Shown piece after piece: positions 32,437 to 40,936 of a DNA stretch of 41,246 nucleotides. Source of the stretch: an uncultured Ruminococcus sp. (lineage in GTDB: Bacteria > Bacillota > Clostridia > Oscillospirales > Ruminococcaceae); contig CANOIR010000017.1 in the NCBI GenBank assembly GCA_947566125.1, positions 1-41,246 of the forward strand. Direction: 5' to 3'. Each line of letters begins with the position of its first letter. Positions within the stretch are counted from its first letter, which is position 1. A program made the translations under genes and the position numbers. Under the pieces are notes generated by a model. It saw nothing but the letters and a program-made list of their open reading frames with translations. It was not told where the DNA came from and ran no database searches.

Positions 32437-32994
32437 ATGAAAACAAATAAAAAAATGGGTCTGGTACTCTTATCATTTATTTTTATACTAACAGCTTCAT
32501 GCGGTACTGATGAAAACACATCTTCATCAAATACAAGCTCTTCAGATACATCGGCAAGCGAAACTGTATTATCTGAAAGCAGCAGTTCTGAATCTAAAAG
32601 CGTTGGTCAAACACTTTTGGATTCCTTCAATGAAACACTTAATGAAAATCCATCTGTACGTCTGGAAGAATTAGCCGACAGTATTCTTTCAAATGATATT
32701 ATTCAATTCGAAGGAGTTCAGACTCCGGTTGAAAACGGACTTCTCACAGGATTTGGAAATACTGAAATAACCGGCTTTAAAGATGGTATAATGTTCTCGC
32801 CTATGATAGGTTCTATACCATTTGTGGGATATGTTTTTAAATTAGAAGATGGCAGCAATGCGAAAGAGTTCACTCAAATGCTCAAAGATAACGCAGACCT
32901 CAGATGGAATATATGTACTGAAGCTGATGAGATGATAGCAGATTATTCTGGTGATACTGTTTTCTTCATTATGTGTCCTAAAAGCTTTGAGTAA
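32437..32994 (+). CDS. Lipoprotein of a surface O-acetylation operon (DUF4358-like)
   Basis: 185 residues. The signal ends in lipobox TASC (about Cys21), then a Ser-rich linker (about 27-55) and one domain of about 115 residues (VRLEELADSILSND, FVGYVFKLEDGSNAKEF, RWNICTEADEMI, VFFIMCP). Size, layout and the partner genes match small lipoproteins with DUF4358 that accompany MBOAT and DHHW genes in clostridia; the match is by pattern and not certain. The start is ATG 32437 behind AAAGGAG; the frame's longer start at 32410 overlaps this. It stops 10 bases before the MBOAT gene. Confidence 0.75.
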   Translation: MKTNKKMGLVLLSFIFILTASCGTDENTSSSNTSSSDTSASETVLSESSSSESKSVGQTLLDSFNETLNENPSVRLEELADSILSNDIIQFEGVQTPVENGLLTGFGNTEITGFKDGIMFSPMIGSIPFVGYVFKLEDGSNAKEFTQMLKDNADLRWNICTEADEMIADYSGDTVFFIMCPKSFE

Positions 32995-33004
32995 ATATAA
33001 ATAA

Positions 33005-34393
33005 ATGATTTTTTCAAGTATAACATTTTTATATTACTTCCTTCCGCCTGTTATCTTACTATACTTTTTAATCCCTGCAAAATTTAAAAATATCATTATT
33101 CTTATATCCAGCTTTATTTTTTATGCATGGGGTGAACCGAAATATGTGCTTTTGATGGCAATTGATATAATATTAAGTTATATAAGCGGACTTCTTATAG
33201 AACGTTTTCATGGCAAGACACTGGCAAAGATATTGCTGCTCATATCAATATGTTTATGCTTATCATTTCTCATATTTTTTAAATATAGTGATTTCATGCT
33301 GGAAAACTTAAGCAAAGCAATAGGGGTGAAAATGCCAACTCTCAATATATCACTGCCTATAGGAATAAGCTTTTATACATTTCAAATAATCAGCTATGAG
33401 ATAGACGTTTACAGAAAAAATGCCAACGCTCAGAGAAATATCATCGACCTTGCAGCTTATATATCGCTTTTCCCTCAGCTCGTTGCAGGACCCATTGTTC
33501 GTTATACAGATATAGAAAATCAGCTTAAAAAACGATGCCATAAAATTGAAAATATAGCCTTTGGAATAAAGCTTTTTATCATAGGTCTTTCAAAGAAGGT
33601 ACTCATTGCAAATACACTGGGAGAATTATTCGGTGCTTATTCCGAATCTAATCAGCATTCGATAATATTCTCTTGGATCTCTGCTGCTTCCTACGCCCTT
33701 CAGATTTACTTTGACTTTTCTGGTTACAGTGATATGGCAATAGGCATAGGAAAAATATTTGGCTTTGATTTTTGCAAAAACTTTAATTATCCATATATCT
33801 CAAAAAGCATAACTGAGTTCTGGAGAAGATGGCATATATCTCTCGGTTCATGGTTTAGAGATTATGTATATATCCCACTTGGCGGCAATAGGACAGGAAA
33901 AATAAAATGGCTTAGAAATATTCTTATAGTCTGGCTTTTGACAGGATTATGGCATGGTGCATCATGGAACTTTGTAATATGGGGACTATATTTTGCAGCA
34001 TTTCTGATAATAGAAAAATTATTTCTCGTAAAGTTCCTTGATAAGCACAAGATATTAAGTCATATATATGTTATTCTTACAGTGCTGATAAGCTTTATTA
34101 TATTCAGTTCTGAGGATATAAAAAACACCAGCAGACAGCTTATCGAAATGTTTGGCTTTAATAAAGTGCCAATAATTACAGCTGAACACAGTTATTATAT
34201 ACGAAGTTATTTCGTTGTTTTAGTCATTGCTATAATTGGTACAACGCCATTTCCAAAGCAAATCATGAAAAAGATAAGCATTACAAAAGCTGCTGTTATA
34301 ATTGAACCTGTAATTCTTGCTTTGCTTATGCTGCTATGTACATCGTACATTGTAGATGGCTCATTCAATCCGTTTCTTTATTTCAGGTTCTAA
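33005..34393 (+). CDS. MBOAT-family membrane O-acyltransferase (AlgI-like)
   Basis: 462 residues with about ten membrane helices. AlgI/PatA-type MBOAT proteins move acetyl groups across the membrane for O-acetylation of surface polymers. Family blocks: FYAWGEPKYVLLM, LPIGISFYTFQ, FPQLVAGPIVRY, FDFSGYSDMAIGIG, EFWRRWHISLGSWFRDYVYI, and the catalytic His in LLTGLWHGASWNF. No strong ribosome site is visible before the ATG, which lies 10 bases after the lipoprotein stop, so translation is probably coupled. The DHHW protein follows 22 bases later as the expected transferase partner. The acetylated polymer is unknown. Confidence 0.93.
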   Translation: MIFSSITFLYYFLPPVILLYFLIPAKFKNIIILISSFIFYAWGEPKYVLLMAIDIILSYISGLLIERFHGKTLAKILLLISICLCLSFLIFFKYSDFMLENLSKAIGVKMPTLNISLPIGISFYTFQIISYEIDVYRKNANAQRNIIDLAAYISLFPQLVAGPIVRYTDIENQLKKRCHKIENIAFGIKLFIIGLSKKVLIANTLGELFGAYSESNQHSIIFSWISAASYALQIYFDFSGYSDMAIGIGKIFGFDFCKNFNYPYISKSITEFWRRWHISLGSWFRDYVYIPLGGNRTGKIKWLRNILIVWLLTGLWHGASWNFVIWGLYFAAFLIIEKLFLVKFLDKHKILSHIYVILTVLISFIIFSSEDIKNTSRQLIEMFGFNKVPIITAEHSYYIRSYFVVLVIAIIGTTPFPKQIMKKISITKAAVIIEPVILALLMLLCTSYIVDGSFNPFLYFRF

Positions 34394-34415
34394 GGCTTTA
34401 AGGTGGTGTATATCT

Positions 34416-35537
34416 ATGAGTGAAAAAATAAAAAATATATCTATAGTGATTTTAATTTCATCACTTATTCTTACAATAAGCCTATGGTGTATATTAAAAG
34501 CTCCTGCTGACTTCTCACAAAGTGAACGCAGAATGCTTGCACAGCTTCCTAAAGTCAATTCTGACAGCATTTTAAATAGACACTTTATGTCAGAATACGA
34601 AACGTATGCAGCAGACCAGTTTCCTTGCCGTGAAAGATTCAGGACAGTAAAGGCTGCTTCAGAACTCTATCTGTTTAATAAGTTGGATTCAAATGGTCTG
34701 TTTATATCAAGTGGGCATATCTCTAAAATAGATTATCCACTAAATGACAAAAGCCTTGATAATGCGACTGAAAAATTAAGTCAAATATATGAAAGCTGTC
34801 TGAAAAATACTGATGTCAATATCTACCTGTCTATAATTCCAGATAAGAATTATTTTATTGCAGAGAAAAATAAAATACCTCTGATAGATTATAAAACACT
34901 AACTGATAAAATGCGTGAAAAAACACCGTATATGAAATATATAGAGATATATGACCTGCTCTGCAAAGATGATTACTATGAAACGGATACTCATTGGAAA
35001 CAGGAATGCATAATAGATATAGCTGATTATCTTGCAGAAGAAATGGATGCAGACCTAAAAAGCAATGAATTTATATCATCATTTGAAACCAAAGAACTTT
35101 CTAAGCCTTTCTATGGAGTGTACTATGGTCAACTTGGATTGCCGCACAAACCTGATAAAATCAAATATCTTGAAAATGACATTCTTGAAAAATGCAGAGC
35201 TATAAGCTATGCTTCCGGCTATCCTAAGGAAACTGTTATCTATAACATTGAAAAGGCAAACGGCAAAGATCCTTATGAGCTGTTCCTATCAGGCTCAGAA
35301 CCGCTTATTACTATAGAAGATCCATATGCTAAAACTGATAGAGAATTGGTGCTGTTTCGTGATTCATTCGGCAGTAGCATAGCTCCGCTTATGATGAATA
35401 GCTATAGCAAGATCACTCTTGTGGATATAAGATATATACACAGCAATGCCATAGAAAACTTTATAGATTTCAATGATCAAGACGTGCTATTTTTATACAG
35501 CACAAATATCTTGAATAATAGCTTTTCATTTAGATAA
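34416..35537 (+). CDS. DHHW-family SGNH-like protein (AlgJ/AlgX-like acetyltransferase partner)
   Basis: 373 residues. One N-terminal membrane helix (about 6-27) anchors an extracytoplasmic domain. The family DHHW signature appears as ETDTHWKQ (DTHW at 191-194), and the serine block is LFRDSFGSSIAPLM; GLFISSGHISKIDYPL resembles the N-terminal block of the family. Such proteins transfer the acetyl group delivered by MBOAT to a glycan or peptidoglycan-linked polymer. The first His of DHHW is Thr here, as in several relatives; the Asp-x-His pair is kept. The start is ATG 34416 behind TTAAGGTGG; the longer frame from 34356 overlaps the end of the MBOAT gene. It is last in the three-gene unit. Confidence 0.88.
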   Translation: MSEKIKNISIVILISSLILTISLWCILKAPADFSQSERRMLAQLPKVNSDSILNRHFMSEYETYAADQFPCRERFRTVKAASELYLFNKLDSNGLFISSGHISKIDYPLNDKSLDNATEKLSQIYESCLKNTDVNIYLSIIPDKNYFIAEKNKIPLIDYKTLTDKMREKTPYMKYIEIYDLLCKDDYYETDTHWKQECIIDIADYLAEEMDADLKSNEFISSFETKELSKPFYGVYYGQLGLPHKPDKIKYLENDILEKCRAISYASGYPKETVIYNIEKANGKDPYELFLSGSEPLITIEDPYAKTDRELVLFRDSFGSSIAPLMMNSYSKITLVDIRYIHSNAIENFIDFNDQDVLFLYSTNILNNSFSFR

Positions 35538-35594
35538 AATGAAAACAACAAAAAGGCTGTTGCAACTCAAATCTCTGCAACAGCCTTTTAAATT
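35538..35594. repeat. Dispersed terminator repeat, copy 3 (best conserved)
   Basis: A perfect 14-base stem AAAAGGCTGTTGCA (35551-35564) / TGCAACAGCCTTTT (35576-35589), loop ACTCAAATCTC, preceded by ATGAAAACAACA. It lies between the convergent DHHW and GH9 genes and can terminate both. The loop is identical to that of copy 1. Confidence 0.9.
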
Positions 35595-35604
35595 TTTATT
35601 CGAT

Positions 35605-37752
35605 TTACTTTTTAGGTAAGAATTGCTTTATTCCGCTTAAGTCAAATATATTTATTCTTCCATCTGAATTGTAATCTGCATTGTCATAAGCGTTTTTGTT
35701 AAGTTTAGAAACTCCTATTATAAACTTATTCAGTGCAACGGCATCAGAAATGCTCACCTTATTATCAAGGTTTACATCGCCCTTTATTTTCTCAGGCTTT
35801 GGCGGATTTGTAACATCAGGCTTTGTTCCGTCTGGTTCTACACCATATATAAGTTTGCCGTCATTATAAACTGTTATATACTCTGTCTTAACTGCATCTT
35901 CTGTATTTAAAATATCCTTATTTGAATAATCATTATCCGCATCCCAGCCGGACTGATAATTCGGGAAAACAAGTGCCAACATAGTTTCACAGTGCTGTCT
36001 ATCTTCAGATATTGGAAGAACTGCCGCACCGTTTGGATATTTCACTTCAATATAATATACATTATCCTTATATTTAGTTATAGGAGAAATCTCTGCCTTG
36101 TATTCTTCACCATACATTGCAGCCTGGTCACGGTCAACACGCACTACTACATCAGACGCACTGTAACCAGCATCTATAACTTCAGATATATCAAAGTAAT
36201 AGCGATAAGACATATTATCTACTACTCTTGCAGGCCATGCTGTATGATTCACAAACTTAAGACTAAGTGAAACGCCGCTGCCGCTTTTTTGCTTCATTTG
36301 AGCTTCAACGTAAAATTCATCGTCACGTTCCTCAGGCTCTGGAAAATTAGGTACTGTTGTTCCGCCGTATTTGTCTGTCATCTTCGCCATAAGTCCGGTA
36401 AAACCTGCATTGTAATCACAAGCAACTTCGTTATTTATAAAGTTCTGTCTGTCATCAACATAATTTCCCGAACTGTCAGGACCGCCTACAAGTGCACCAT
36501 AAAGTATATGTCTATTGTTAGTTGGATTGGAAAGCTCATTATTCCATGAAGAATGGGCCGTTCTGTGGTGAGCATTTTTAGGAGCTTTATTTCCATAACC
36601 TACTACAAAACTCTGGTCAAGAGGATTGTCACCAAGACAATAATCAGCCTGTGTTTTATAAAAATCCTCATATGCCGATTCGTTGCCTAAATCAAGTGTA
36701 TCACAAGCGACAGCTGTAATAAATCCGGAAGCTGCTGCATATCTAAGACAACCCCATGTATCAATATATACCAGTCCGCCATCAAGCTTATTTGCACCGG
36801 AATTAAGAAAATCAAGATGCTTTTTTACTCTTGCTATATATGTTGAGTCGCCGGTATTTTGAGCATAAAGCAGCATACCACCCTGCATAGTATCATCCCA
36901 GCACATTGACCAAGAATATTTCAGCTCATCAGAGCCAAGTTCCTTGTCAAGATGAGGTATATAGCTCGATGCCTTATCAAGATAAGCTTTATCCCCTGTT
37001 GCTTTATAGAGCCAATTTGCAGCCCAGAAAAGTTCATCATAAAAATGACTTGATCTATAAAATCCAGAAGCATCGCTATCCTGATATTCATCATCACTCT
37101 TTGCTTCATCTGCTATCTTAAATATATTTTCAGCGTGTTCAAGATAATAGTCCGTCTTATCGGAATGTCCTTTTAAGGCACATGAACCTGCTGCAAGAGC
37201 AGCAGCCATTCCGCCAAATGCAGCTGAACACTTTGTACCTGCATAATAAGGTCTGCCTTCATATCCACCGTTCTCATTCATTCCGTAATCATAAAGTTCG
37301 ACCGGACCCCACCAAGTGTGGTCTTTTTGACCATTACCCACCTGAAAAACAACTTTGTCACCAAGATCACAAGCGGCTAGATAGTCAAGTGCAAATGAAA
37401 GATTATTTACATAATTCTCCATCTCACCACACTTTTCAATGCCGTCAGGATACTGATAAAGTCCCCATGCCAACATTGCAGCTGAATAAGACATTGGGAG
37501 ATTGAATTTTACATGGTCACCTGCATCATACCAACCACCCTTTATAAAGTCATCCATTGTAGAATCTGCTCTCCATTCCACACGGTTCCAATCAGGAAGT
37601 GGACCAGCCTGCTGACATTCATAAAAATAGATAGACTTCTGAAGTGCTTCAGCATAATTGATATAAGGCTCGGCATTTACAGATGGAGCTGCGGAAACTG
37701 CCAACGAAATCGCTATCGCTGATGCTGATAAAAAAGATATAAGTTTTTTCAA
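35605..37752 (-). CDS. Cellulosomal GH9 endoglucanase with CBM3c and type I dockerin
   Basis: 715 residues, secreted (signal peptide about 1-27, cut after SVNA). The GH9 domain spans about 30-462, with the catalytic bases in GGWYDAGDHVKF (DAGDH 76-80), the substrate histidines in HHRTAHSSW (395-403) and the general acid Glu442 in NNEVACDYNAGFTG. A family 3c carbohydrate-binding module follows (about 478-632), the usual partner for processive endoglucanases. A Pro/Thr linker leads to a type I dockerin (658-715) with two calcium-binding repeats (GDVNLDNKVSISD, ADYNSDGRINIFD), so the enzyme should dock on a cohesin scaffoldin. The start is TTG 37752, six bases after AAAGGAGGAG. It has its own promoter. 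No scaffoldin or other cellulosomal gene is in the window. Confidence 0.96.
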   Translation of the reverse strand: MKKLISFLSASAIAISLAVSAAPSVNAEPYINYAEALQKSIYFYECQQAGPLPDWNRVEWRADSTMDDFIKGGWYDAGDHVKFNLPMSYSAAMLAWGLYQYPDGIEKCGEMENYVNNLSFALDYLAACDLGDKVVFQVGNGQKDHTWWGPVELYDYGMNENGGYEGRPYYAGTKCSAAFGGMAAALAAGSCALKGHSDKTDYYLEHAENIFKIADEAKSDDEYQDSDASGFYRSSHFYDELFWAANWLYKATGDKAYLDKASSYIPHLDKELGSDELKYSWSMCWDDTMQGGMLLYAQNTGDSTYIARVKKHLDFLNSGANKLDGGLVYIDTWGCLRYAAASGFITAVACDTLDLGNESAYEDFYKTQADYCLGDNPLDQSFVVGYGNKAPKNAHHRTAHSSWNNELSNPTNNRHILYGALVGGPDSSGNYVDDRQNFINNEVACDYNAGFTGLMAKMTDKYGGTTVPNFPEPEERDDEFYVEAQMKQKSGSGVSLSLKFVNHTAWPARVVDNMSYRYYFDISEVIDAGYSASDVVVRVDRDQAAMYGEEYKAEISPITKYKDNVYYIEVKYPNGAAVLPISEDRQHCETMLALVFPNYQSGWDADNDYSNKDILNTEDAVKTEYITVYNDGKLIYGVEPDGTKPDVTNPPKPEKIKGDVNLDNKVSISDAVALNKFIIGVSKLNKNAYDNADYNSDGRINIFDLSGIKQFLPKK

Positions 37753-37789
37753 CTCGTACTCCTCCTTTTAAAAAATATATTCCAATATA

Positions 37790-37818
37790 ATTATTGCATT
37801 ATTATTAAATTTTGTCAA
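37790..37818 (-). promoter_or_regulatory. Promoter of the GH9 cellulase gene
   Basis: On the minus strand: TTGACA (37818-37813), 17 bases, AATAAT (37795-37790), about 38 bases before the TTG start. Confidence 0.75.
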
Positions 37819-37906
37819 TAGATTTTGTGATATATTTTATAAAACACAATAATTTTTCTACACTTTTTATATGTAACAACACTAGTGAAGAGGAATATAA
37901 TGGAAA

Positions 37907-37933
37907 GAGCGGACAATATACAAACTTCCGCTC
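37907..37933 (+). other. Hairpin before the preferred cotJA start
   Basis: GAGCGGA (37907-37913) pairs with TCCGCTC (37927-37933). It lies in the leader if translation begins at TTG 37966, or inside the coding region if it begins at ATG 37900. No T run follows. Confidence 0.45.
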
Positions 37934-37965
37934 AGTTAAAAAAATTTAAGAAAGGAGCTGTCATA

Positions 37966-38241
37966 TTGAGAGAAACGTATGATTTTATGCGAATGCCCTG
38001 TGAGTTTAAACGTTCGCATATGCCTATGGACGAAGAAATGCCTGTGCTTAACTCAAAAAACCGTACCGATGTATCTACAAGTCCATTAAGTCCATTCCCG
38101 GAACAAACACCCATAGGTATGGCATATGTACCATACCAGCAATGGGACGAAATATATGAAGCAAGCGAAGGATTTTGCAAAGGAACAATGTTCCCTATGC
38201 TTGACTATCCATTCAAAGGAGGCGACTGTCCCTATGAATGA
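37966..38241 (+). CDS. cotJA: Spore coat-associated protein CotJA
   Basis: 91 residues from TTG 37966. The C-terminal half, PIGMAYVPYQQWDEIYEASE and FCKGTMFPMLDYPF, is the CotJA hallmark. Function: a small coat-associated protein encoded with CotJB and the manganese-catalase-like CotJC, made in the mother cell in Bacillus. The TTG start is preferred because AAAGGAG (37951-37957) lies 8 bases upstream; ATG 37900 with GAAGAGGA before it is a possible longer start. It overlaps cotJB by 8 bases. No sporulation sigma promoter was recognised. As cotJC is broken, the protein's role here is doubtful. Confidence 0.82.
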   Translation: MRETYDFMRMPCEFKRSHMPMDEEMPVLNSKNRTDVSTSPLSPFPEQTPIGMAYVPYQQWDEIYEASEGFCKGTMFPMLDYPFKGGDCPYE

Positions 38242-38488
38242 ACGCCATGAACTACTGTGTGCATTGCAGCAATATGATTTTGCACTCTATGATCTTCAGC
38301 TTTATCTTGACTCACATCCAAACTGTATAGAGGCTATGCGTCAATATAAAAAATATAAGGCAATGAAAAAAAATACAGAGGAACAATATATCCGTATGTA
38401 TGGTCCGATAAGGGCAGAGCAATCTGATACAGATGGACAATGGAACTGGATAGAAGATCCTTGGCCTTGGGAAAGAGAGGATAACTGA
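38234..38488 (+). CDS. cotJB: Spore coat protein CotJB
   Basis: 84 residues. The LLCALQQYDFALYDLQLYLD/SHPNC block and the acidic-aromatic C-terminus WNWIEDPWPWE are typical of CotJB. The start is ATG 38234, inside the end of cotJA, with AAAGGAGGCG about 10 bases before; an upstream in-frame ATG at 38126 lies deep in cotJA and is not supported. It stops 3 bases before cotJC, so the classical cotJABC order is kept. In Bacillus, CotJB is part of the coat with CotJC. Confidence 0.88.
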   Translation: MNERHELLCALQQYDFALYDLQLYLDSHPNCIEAMRQYKKYKAMKKNTEEQYIRMYGPIRAEQSDTDGQWNWIEDPWPWEREDN

Positions 38489-38491
38489 TAT

Positions 38492-38701
38492 ATGTGGATA
38501 TATGAGAAAAAACTTCAATACCCAGTAAACATCAAAAACCCAAACCCTAAACTCGCAAAGTTTATTATTACTCAAATAGGCGGTCCAGACGGTGAACTCG
38601 CAGCTTCAATGCGTTATATGAACCAGCGTTATGCAATGAAGCAAGGCAAGGTCAAAGGTATATTAACGGACATCGCCACGGAAGAATATGTACATCTATG
38701 A
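38492..38701 (+). pseudogene. cotJC: Truncated cotJC (manganese catalase-like coat protein)
   Basis: Only 69 residues, where the family has about 190. The retained part, MWIYEKKLQYPVNIKNPNPK, GGPDGELAASMRYMNQRYAM and GILTDIATEEYVHL, matches the CotJC N-terminus well, including the first metal-ligand Glu and the TEE..H block. It ends at a stop exactly after HL, where relatives continue. None of the three frames after 38701 resembles the missing C-terminal part, so the rest appears deleted rather than merely frameshifted. With the second set of manganese ligands missing it cannot be an active catalase. The ribosome site GAGAGGA and the start remain intact. Confidence 0.85.
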
Positions 38702-38801
38702 TGGAAGTTAAATAGAAGGCATCTAAAATTAATTAAAAAATTCTTATTTACCAATTTTCTTTAGTATTGCATTTTCTGACAAAATATGTTAAAATTATCA
38801 T

Positions 38802-38807
38802 TATAAT
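38802..38807 (+). promoter_or_regulatory. Possible -10 element of the two-component operon
   Basis: TATAAT (38802-38807) lies 34 bases before the response-regulator start. The only -35-like sequence, CTGACA, is 20 bases upstream, which is too far for a normal promoter, so activation by a regulator or a weak promoter is possible. Confidence 0.4.
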
Positions 38808-38841
38808 ATACTAAGAGAATATTTGGAGTGAAATACTTTTT

Positions 38842-39579
38842 ATGATACAAATTGCTATATGTGATGACAATGAATACGAGCTTGATATTTTAAGCAGATT
38901 TATAAATAATGGATTCTCTAAACATACTGATGATTATAAAATAAAGTGCTTTACTAATGGAAACTTGCTTTTAAATTATAACGAACATATACCATTTAAT
39001 GTTCTATTTCTTGACATAGATATGCCAAAAATTAATGGATTTGACATTGCCAAAAAATTAAGAAATAACTTCTCAAGATGTTTTATAATTTTTGTAACTA
39101 GTCATTCAAACCTTGTGTATAAAAGTTTTGAGTTTCAACCTTTTAATTTCATACAAAAAAATCCTCAAGAAAATCTTGAGGAAAGTATTATGCTTGTAAT
39201 AGAAAGTCTTATGAATAATATGAAACAAAATAAGAAGATTATTTTGGAAAACTCTGAAGAAACAGCAGCTATTTATTATCATAATATTATCTACATTGAA
39301 AGCGATAAGCATTATATGAAATACCATATTCAAAACAAAGAAAAACCGATATCCATTAGAGGATCAATAAATGAAACCTACATAGAACTTCAGAAATATG
39401 ATTTCATTAGAATTCATAAAAGATTTATTGTAAATTTAAAATATATAAAATTTGTCGACAAAAAGATTGGAAAAATATATATCAATTATAACGGATTTAA
39501 AAAATCTTTATCTCTAGGCACAAGTTATAGGGATATAGTCGATGAAAAATACACTTTATATCTGAGAGAAATGTCATGA
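38842..39579 (+). CDS. LytTR-family response regulator (AgrA/VirR-like)
   Basis: 245 residues. A receiver domain (1-120) has acidic residues CDDN (8-9) and the phospho-acceptor Asp58 in VLFLDIDMP, then TSHSN and FQPFNFIQK. A LytTR DNA-binding domain (about 140-240) has IIYIESDKHYMKYH, IRIHKRFIVNLKYI and LSLGTSYRD. Such proteins usually bind paired direct repeats and control peptide-signalled traits. The ATG follows GGAGTG. The kinase gene overlaps its end by 4 bases (ATGA). Base composition is more AT-rich than in the housekeeping genes. Confidence 0.94.
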   Translation: MIQIAICDDNEYELDILSRFINNGFSKHTDDYKIKCFTNGNLLLNYNEHIPFNVLFLDIDMPKINGFDIAKKLRNNFSRCFIIFVTSHSNLVYKSFEFQPFNFIQKNPQENLEESIMLVIESLMNNMKQNKKIILENSEETAAIYYHNIIYIESDKHYMKYHIQNKEKPISIRGSINETYIELQKYDFIRIHKRFIVNLKYIKFVDKKIGKIYINYNGFKKSLSLGTSYRDIVDEKYTLYLREMS

Positions 39580-40901
39580 ATATATTATGGAATATATTTG
39601 ATATTGGAGTTAATTGTTTTCAAGGATTTATAATGATGTATTTCCCGTTTAAATTTTTAGGCGGACGTTTTTCTGATAAATTCTTAAAAAATCACGGGGC
39701 AATGTTTTCCGTATTATATACAATGTTAATTTCATTTTTAAATAAAATTTCTGTCTTTGAACATTTCTTAGCTTTATTATATATTGCATTAGTATTTTTA
39801 TATTGTATTACTTGCTTGAAAGGCAAAATGTTACACAAGCTATTTGCTTCGTTTTTTCCTGTTGTAATTGGGTTAATTATTTCGGCACTAACTTATATAT
39901 GCACAGCAATATTATTTAAACAACCATATAATAATATTTTAATTGATCATGATTTGAAAAGAATTATTTCTGTTATAATAACACAGATTTTAATATATTA
40001 TTTAATTTTACTTTCATTAAAAATATTTGGTAAAAATAAAAACAGTTCTCGTCAATTATCACATAATGAATGGATCCTAATTACCGTTACCCTGCTGTTA
40101 ACTGTTATTATTGGCGCTTTATTTGTATTAATATCATTTGATAATATTACTGATAAAAGTCGTTTGTTTATAATGTTGGGTATTCTATCTATATTAATAA
40201 TTAATACTGTTTCATTTTATTTGATCATAGACCTTGGTAAAAAGAACTTATCTGTAATTGAAAATGAAAAATTAAAAATGCAGATATCATATAATAAACA
40301 ATATATAGATAATGCTGATACAGAGTTTAATTTAATTCAAAAGCTAAGACATGATAGTAAAGCTATATATCAAGTTTTATCAGATTTTTTATCAAGAGGA
40401 GAAATCGATAAAGCAAATAATTACCTGAAAAAATTAACAGACATTGCTGATAACAGGATAATCTTTATCAATACAGACAATGATTTTGCAAACTCCATAA
40501 TAAACGCTAAATTAACAATAGCTAAATCTTTTGGAATTAATGTATCTTGTTTATCAATAAATAACTTTAACGGAATAGACGACATTGATTTATGCAGACT
40601 TCTGTCCAACATGCTTGATAATGCTATTACTGCAACTTCAAATTTAAAGTGTGCTAATAAGAAAATATCATTAAATATCTTTGAAGACACCGGAACATAT
40701 ACTTTTCTCGTTTGCAACACTATCGAAAAATCTGTACTTGAAACCAACCCTGATCTAAAATCCATAAAGAAAAATAAACATATTAGTGGTTATGGAACAA
40801 AGATAATAAGAGATATAACTGAAAAGTATAATGGTAAATGTGATTTTTATGAAAAAAACTCTTTATTCTGTTGTTCTGCAATAATAAATGTGAATATATA
40901 A
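39576..40901 (+). CDS. AgrC-like sensor histidine kinase (GHKL type)
   Basis: 441 residues. The N-terminal half (about 1-220) has six or so membrane helices and no classical sensor domain, as in AgrC-type peptide receptors. A coiled linker leads to the His box QKLRHDSKAIYQVL (His259), then LLSNMLDNAITAT (N box, Asn345 and Asn349) and a glycine box HISGYGTKIIRDITEKYNG. It should phosphorylate the LytTR regulator it overlaps. No AgrB peptidase or AgrD peptide gene is seen in the window, so any signal comes from elsewhere. The gene is strikingly AT-rich. Confidence 0.93.
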   Translation: MNILWNIFDIGVNCFQGFIMMYFPFKFLGGRFSDKFLKNHGAMFSVLYTMLISFLNKISVFEHFLALLYIALVFLYCITCLKGKMLHKLFASFFPVVIGLIISALTYICTAILFKQPYNNILIDHDLKRIISVIITQILIYYLILLSLKIFGKNKNSSRQLSHNEWILITVTLLLTVIIGALFVLISFDNITDKSRLFIMLGILSILIINTVSFYLIIDLGKKNLSVIENEKLKMQISYNKQYIDNADTEFNLIQKLRHDSKAIYQVLSDFLSRGEIDKANNYLKKLTDIADNRIIFINTDNDFANSIINAKLTIAKSFGINVSCLSINNFNGIDDIDLCRLLSNMLDNAITATSNLKCANKKISLNIFEDTGTYTFLVCNTIEKSVLETNPDLKSIKKNKHISGYGTKIIRDITEKYNGKCDFYEKNSLFCCSAIINVNI

Positions 40902-40905
40902 CATT

Positions 40906-40936
40906 AAATGGAATGCCAATTGGCATTCCATTTTTA
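40906..40936. terminator. Bidirectional terminator
   Basis: AAATGGAATGCCA (40906-40918) pairs perfectly with TGGCATTCCATTT read from 40921, with a minimal loop and a T run. It lies between the kinase gene and the convergent XRE gene. Confidence 0.9.
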
